Shown in pieces: positions 1 to 2,999 of a stretch of DNA of 5,962 nt. Both the position numbers and the translations under genes were made by a program. Source of the stretch: Euryarchaeota archaeon UBA346. Lineage in GTDB: Archaea > Thermoplasmatota > E2 > DHVEG-1. The stretch lies in NCBI GenBank assembly GCA_002496355.1, contig DAJP01000105.1:2747-8708 (forward strand). Direction: 5' to 3'. Position 1 is the stretch's first letter; every line of letters begins with the position of its first letter. Under the pieces are notes generated by a model. The model worked only from the letters and a program-made list of their open reading frames with translations, did not search any database and was not told where the DNA came from.

Positions 1-27
1 CAAGGCTAGGGGGGTTTTTTGAATGTT

Positions 28-36
28 GGAGGAGGA
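28..36 (+). promoter_or_regulatory. Ribosome binding site that fixes the start of the DsrE-family gene
   Basis: The run GGAGGAGGA lies 9 bases before the ATG at 46. It is a near-perfect Shine-Dalgarno sequence at a normal distance. It favours ATG 46 over the in-frame TTG at 19, because translation from 19 would read straight through this site. Confidence 0.8.
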
Positions 37-45
37 TGTTTTGGC

Positions 46-570
46 ATGAAAATACTTATAGACGAAATAATATGTAGTCTGAGAGGATCCCTGATGCCAG
101 AAGACCCTATCCCTGAGGATATACGAAAGGAATACGAAAAGACAATGCAGCGCGCGATCACAAAAAAGATCGGGACGATGACCATAATTGTGATGGAGGA
201 TACCTATGATAAAGCGCTCATGGCGTTCAACCTGGGGGTCGCTGGGGTGGAGATGGGGATGAATGTGTCATTGTTTTTCACCTCACGAGGGGTCAATATC
301 TTGAAAAAATCATATAAGCCTCGACGTGCCCATTGGGGTGAGGCACCCATCGCATGGAAGGAATCCTCAATCAAACACAGAGGAGGTATCGTCCTTGCGG
401 AGCTGATGTACCAAGCCCGGGACATGGGAGCGCATTTCTATGCCTGTTACACCTCGATGCTTTCCATGGGTGTGAAAGAATCCATGCTGTTGGATAACAT
501 CAAGGTGATACGTATGGCGGAGTTCTTAGGTTTAATGCTTGAATCAGAGATTCAACTTGTCATCAGCTGA
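46..570 (+). CDS. DsrE/DsrF-like family protein with an N-terminal extension
   Basis: This is a 174-aa soluble protein of the DsrE/F/DsrH-like superfamily, whose members are small alpha/beta proteins often involved in sulfur or persulfide transfer. The family core starts near residue 45 with the first strand TMTIIVMED. It continues with DKALMAFNLGVAGVEMGMNVSLFF at about 55-78, written here in pieces as DKALMAF, GVEMGM and SLFFTS. It ends with the FYACYTSMLSMG segment at 131-142, which carries C134 at the usual position of the conserved family cysteine, and a last strand ending IQLVIS. The only other cysteine is C10. Residues 1-44 form an extension not needed for the fold. It is rich in charged residues and includes MPEDPIPEDIRKEY. 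ATG 46 is chosen for its strong Shine-Dalgarno; an in-frame TTG at 19 is less likely. The gene is followed 11 nt later by the prenyl synthase, so the two are probably co-transcribed. The physiological sulfur partner cannot be told from the sequence. Confidence 0.85.
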   Translation: MKILIDEIICSLRGSLMPEDPIPEDIRKEYEKTMQRAITKKIGTMTIIVMEDTYDKALMAFNLGVAGVEMGMNVSLFFTSRGVNILKKSYKPRRAHWGEAPIAWKESSIKHRGGIVLAELMYQARDMGAHFYACYTSMLSMGVKESMLLDNIKVIRMAEFLGLMLESEIQLVIS

Positions 571-581
571 GGGAGCAGACC

Positions 582-1577
582 ATGGACCTTGAGGAGATAC
601 TAAAGGAGCGCGCATCGATCTTTGACAGGGCGCTGACCGGGAATCTGAAGCCACGGGAGCCGGAGATCTTCTATGATGCGTTACGATGGATCCCCTTGTC
701 TGGTGGGAAACGGCTCCGTCCGATTCTTGCGATGCTTGCCTGCGAAGTAGTCGGCGGGGTGCCTGAGTCGACCATCCCGTTCGGGATCGCCCTTGAGTAT
801 ATGCATAACTCGACCCTGGTGCATGATGACATCATCGATAAGGATAAATGGCGGCGGGGTCTACAGACGACTCATGAGAAATTCGGTGTCCCGTTTGCGA
901 TTCTCGCGGGGGACGCGTTGATCGGTGAGACGTACCGGATGCTATCCTATATGGCTCCTCCTGAACTCAATTCCGTGACGTATAAGGAGCTTATCCGTTC
1001 CATTGCGGATGCAGCAAAGGATTTCTACGAAGGAGAAGCCTTGGACATTGAGTTTGCGGGTCGGCTTGATGTGACCATCCCGCAATACATGAGGATGATT
1101 GAGAAAAAAACAGGTCAGTTGTACTATCTGGCGGGTAAGGGAGGCGCACTGATCGGTAAGGGCAACAACAAACAAGTGGAGAACATGGCGTTGTATGGCA
1201 CTCTGTTTGGCTTGATGTTTCAGATAAAGGACGACCTGTTGAATATCCTGACTGAACAGATCATCCTGGGAAAACAGATGATCGGCAGTGACATCTTGAA
1301 TGGGAAACGCACCCTGATGTTTGTGCATGCGTTAACGGAGCTTAGTGAAAAAGATAAGAAAAAGATGATGAAGACGGCTGGGAATGAGAATGCAAGCCAA
1401 CAGGATATCCTAGAGGTGATTGATTTGTTCCGGGCTTCAGGATCTATAGCGTTTGCGGAAAACAAGCTAGCAGAGTACCGGGACACCTCAAAAAAATGTC
1501 TTGATATCATGGATTCCTCCGAGAGTAAAGACCTGCTTATTGCGTTGGCTGACTATAGCGTCACACGATTATACTGA
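582..1577 (+). CDS. idsA: Polyprenyl diphosphate synthase (class I trans-isoprenyl diphosphate synthase, GGPP synthase-like)
   Basis: This 331-aa cytoplasmic enzyme condenses isopentenyl diphosphate with an allylic diphosphate. In archaea this makes the C20 or longer chains of membrane lipids or quinones. Visible motifs in order are GGKRLRP (41-47), which binds the IPP phosphate; the first aspartate-rich motif DDIID (82-86) followed by R91 and R92; EGEALD (150-155), where families usually have GQ; KKT (175-177); the second acidic motif QIKDDLLN (214-221); and GSDILNGKRT (235-244). The third acidic residue of the second motif is Asn221 rather than Asp. The residue five before the first motif is Ser77, where archaeal C20 synthases usually carry Phe or Tyr, so the product may be longer than C20 (inference). 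Length is normal for the family. The ATG has GGGAG just upstream (571-575) and follows the DsrE-family stop by 11 nt, so they share an operon. A T-tract terminator follows. Confidence 0.93.
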   Translation: MDLEEILKERASIFDRALTGNLKPREPEIFYDALRWIPLSGGKRLRPILAMLACEVVGGVPESTIPFGIALEYMHNSTLVHDDIIDKDKWRRGLQTTHEKFGVPFAILAGDALIGETYRMLSYMAPPELNSVTYKELIRSIADAAKDFYEGEALDIEFAGRLDVTIPQYMRMIEKKTGQLYYLAGKGGALIGKGNNKQVENMALYGTLFGLMFQIKDDLLNILTEQIILGKQMIGSDILNGKRTLMFVHALTELSEKDKKKMMKTAGNENASQQDILEVIDLFRASGSIAFAENKLAEYRDTSKKCLDIMDSSESKDLLIALADYSVTRLY

Positions 1578-1589
1578 TTTTTTTTTTTT
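1578..1589 (+). terminator. Oligo-T terminator of the prenyl synthase operon
   Basis: Twelve consecutive T residues start at the base after the TGA stop codon. Archaeal RNA polymerase terminates at such T-tracts without needing a hairpin, and I see no strong hairpin before it. The last bases also supply part of the stop codon of the convergent minus-strand small gene. Confidence 0.75.
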
Positions 1590-1683
1590 AGATGAAAAAC
1601 GCCCAGGTGATGATGAGAAACGCGATCAGTAAAAAAAATAACGCTAAGGTGTAGGGATTCAGCAGCAGCGTTCTCCAGTTCAT
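1588..1683 (-). CDS. 31-residue single-pass membrane protein, unrecognised
   Basis: An ATG at 1683 opens a 31-codon frame ending in TAA at 1590-1588. The protein begins MNWRTLLLNPYT, a short polar and basic head. It continues with a hydrophobic helix of about 19 residues, LALFFLLIAFLIITWAFFI, that runs to the C-terminus. By the positive-inside rule, R4 places the N-terminus in the cytoplasm. Support for a real gene is threefold. About 21 of 30 codons before the stop end in G or C, like the neighbouring synthase and unlike the AT-rich spacer around it. A TATA element is centred about 26 nt before the ATG, as expected for leaderless archaeal transcripts. The gene fits neatly between a terminator and its own promoter. 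I do not recognise the family, so no function is claimed. It converges on the synthase gene with only 10 nt between the two stop codons. Chance cannot be excluded at this length. Confidence 0.5.
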   Translation of the reverse strand: MNWRTLLLNPYTLALFFLLIAFLIITWAFFI

Positions 1684-1703
1684 AAAGAAGGATTTCTTCC
1701 ATA

Positions 1704-1713
1704 CCTTATAAAT
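1704..1713 (-). promoter_or_regulatory. Candidate TATA box for the 31-aa membrane protein gene
   Basis: Read on the minus strand the site is TATTTATAAG, an archaeal TATA-like element. Its centre lies about 26 nt before the ATG at 1683, which would put the transcription start at or next to the start codon (leaderless). The element is partly symmetric, so it could also bind TBP in the opposite direction. Confidence 0.45.
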
Positions 1714-1919
1714 ATTGTGTTCCTCTGGTGGTGGAAAAGCACAAAAACATCTGATACTAGGCTTTGTTGTTTTTCTTTTTAGGGATAATGTTTTTCAGAA
1801 GGTTTTTTTCAATTATTCCACTGTTAATTTGTCACTTTGATGTTTTTCCACCATATGTTTATGTATACTTTTTTCAAAGATAACTGTAGTCTCCCTATAT
1901 CTAGTAGATTGGAGCGTTC
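1714..1919. other. AT-rich intergenic spacer with T-tracts
   Basis: I find no credible coding region here. The stretch is dominated by T-rich runs on the + strand. The octamer TGTTTTTC occurs three times, at 1768-1775, 1789-1796 and 1841-1848. An interrupted inverted repeat links 1730-1751 with 1839-1852. The runs could terminate + strand read-through, and the 3' end holds the probable promoter and ribosome binding site of the zinc-ribbon gene. Confidence 0.5.
1858..1867 (+). promoter_or_regulatory. Possible TATA box for the zinc-ribbon gene
   Basis: The sequence TTTATGTATA would give transcription starting near 1885-1892 and a leader of about 30 nt that contains the GGAG at 1911-1914. A second candidate, CTATATC near 1895-1901, lies too close to the start codon to leave room for that ribosome binding site. 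The region is AT-rich, so chance matches are easy. Confidence 0.3.
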
Positions 1920-2747
1920 ATGGGTATGTCAAAATATTGTCAACATTGTAATGTTGAAAATCCTGATGATGCTTTTTGGTGTATCAACTGTAACACAAAA
2001 ATACTCAACAATGCTATTGTTAAGTCACAACCGCCATTGAATTCTATTGAGAATGATAGGGTTGGATCTTCATCTGTGCAGCATCATCATGGTATATTTG
2101 TTTTTGTCTCTATTGTCTCTGTAGTCATCGCAATCGCTTGTCTCTTGGTGTATACTTTTTTGAATGGTTCTGTTTTTGCTTTTGGTCATCATGATGATTT
2201 TTTAGGGATCGATAGTGAAATAAATGAAGATTTCTGGTTCGAGGGGCAGTATTTGAACACCAGCTCGGGTTGGTCGTTTGAACTAACGAAGGTGAAAGAG
2301 TACACCTTGCAAGGTAGAATATTAGCTTTGAAAACTTACCATAAAAACGATATTCCTTATGACCCGTGCAATTCTTTTTCACCAATAGATTTTTTTATTG
2401 GTGTGGATGATGTTCTAACGAATACGAGTAACTATGTTTATTCGATTACATCTTTTGATCATCGAAAAGTGTCATGGTATCTGTACAATGATGATATGGG
2501 TGCGTATCTGTATTTCAAGTCGCATACGGGGAATAATCATATCATTCCACATACAAAAGAAGTCCTTGATGCGTTAGTTCACAATGTGAGTACTGGTGTT
2601 TCTGTTATTTTGAATGGGAGTTTGGTTCATTTATATGGCACGAACGGGAATCAAATCTGGAGATGGACAACAGATACCAGTATTGGCAATTATGATTGTG
2701 AAATAATCTTAGTCGATGAAATCAAAATTATACAGAGCTACGGATGA
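1920..2747 (+). CDS. Membrane-anchored zinc-ribbon protein with SHTGNNHIIP outer domain
   Basis: This is a 275-aa protein. Residues 7-24 form a zinc ribbon, CQHC (7-10) and CINC (21-24), followed by a polar linker to about residue 55. A single membrane helix spans about 58-81 (GIFVFVSIVSVVIAIACLLV and neighbours), which leaves the ribbon inside the cell and residues 82-275 outside. The outer domain has EDFWFEGQYLN (103-113), YDPCNSFSPIDFFIGVDDV (147-165), YFKSHTGNNHIIP (198-210), a hydrophobic segment VSVILNGSLVHLYG (227-240) and CEIILVDEIKII (260-271). From memory, this arrangement resembles uncharacterised proteins with an SNMHxIP-type motif and a C-terminal CELVWVE-like strand; that is recall, not a search result. 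C150 and C260 could form a disulfide. The start at 1920 has GGAG 5 nt upstream; ATG 1926 is an alternative two codons later. The gene is clearly AT-richer than its neighbours and stands alone. Function unknown. Confidence 0.85.
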   Translation: MGMSKYCQHCNVENPDDAFWCINCNTKILNNAIVKSQPPLNSIENDRVGSSSVQHHHGIFVFVSIVSVVIAIACLLVYTFLNGSVFAFGHHDDFLGIDSEINEDFWFEGQYLNTSSGWSFELTKVKEYTLQGRILALKTYHKNDIPYDPCNSFSPIDFFIGVDDVLTNTSNYVYSITSFDHRKVSWYLYNDDMGAYLYFKSHTGNNHIIPHTKEVLDALVHNVSTGVSVILNGSLVHLYGTNGNQIWRWTTDTSIGNYDCEIILVDEIKIIQSYG

Positions 2748-2822
2748 GATTTCATTCATAAGATGTATTTCATATGATTTAGAACATTGGAGGACTTCTT
2801 GTATAAGATATATGGTCCCGAT

Positions 2823-2891
2823 AAAAAAAATAAAATCAATCAACGGCATCGTTGGTTAAGGATATTTACAGAAAAAACATTCTAACAAAAA
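2823..2891 (-). terminator. U-tract terminators downstream of the ASST-family gene
   Basis: On the minus strand three T-tracts follow the stop codon at 3000: T5 at 2891-2887, T6 at 2877-2872 and T8 at 2830-2823, the last joined to another T4. Such clustered tracts are typical archaeal termination sites. I see no matching strong T-tract on the + strand for the zinc-ribbon gene in this convergent spacer (2748-2999). Confidence 0.5.
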
Positions 2892-2999
2892 GAAGAGGCG
2901 GAGTGAATAACCAGGCTCTCCAGGGAATAGATGTGGTGTTGATTTCCCGGTTCAGCGAGAAACAAGCTTCTCCGAAATTTTTGTACCGGGGATATACAT

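Noticed and set aside
1..9. CAA GGC TAG at the window edge as the end of an upstream + strand gene
   Set aside because: Only two codons and a stop are visible, so no reading frame can be supported.
19..45. TTG at 19 as the start of the DsrE-family gene
   Set aside because: It would place the strong GGAGGAGGA ribosome site inside the coding region, and ATG 46 is correctly spaced from that site.
942..1328. 128-codon minus-strand frame inside the prenyl synthase gene
   Set aside because: It is antisense to conserved catalytic motifs and has no family resemblance.
2125..2385. 86-codon minus-strand frame inside the zinc-ribbon gene
   Set aside because: Its translation has no domain character, whereas the + strand frame has a zinc ribbon, a membrane helix and conserved-looking blocks.
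2930..2985. GGTTCAGC as a tRNA T-loop
   Set aside because: No acceptor stem, anticodon arm or correctly paired T arm can be drawn around it.
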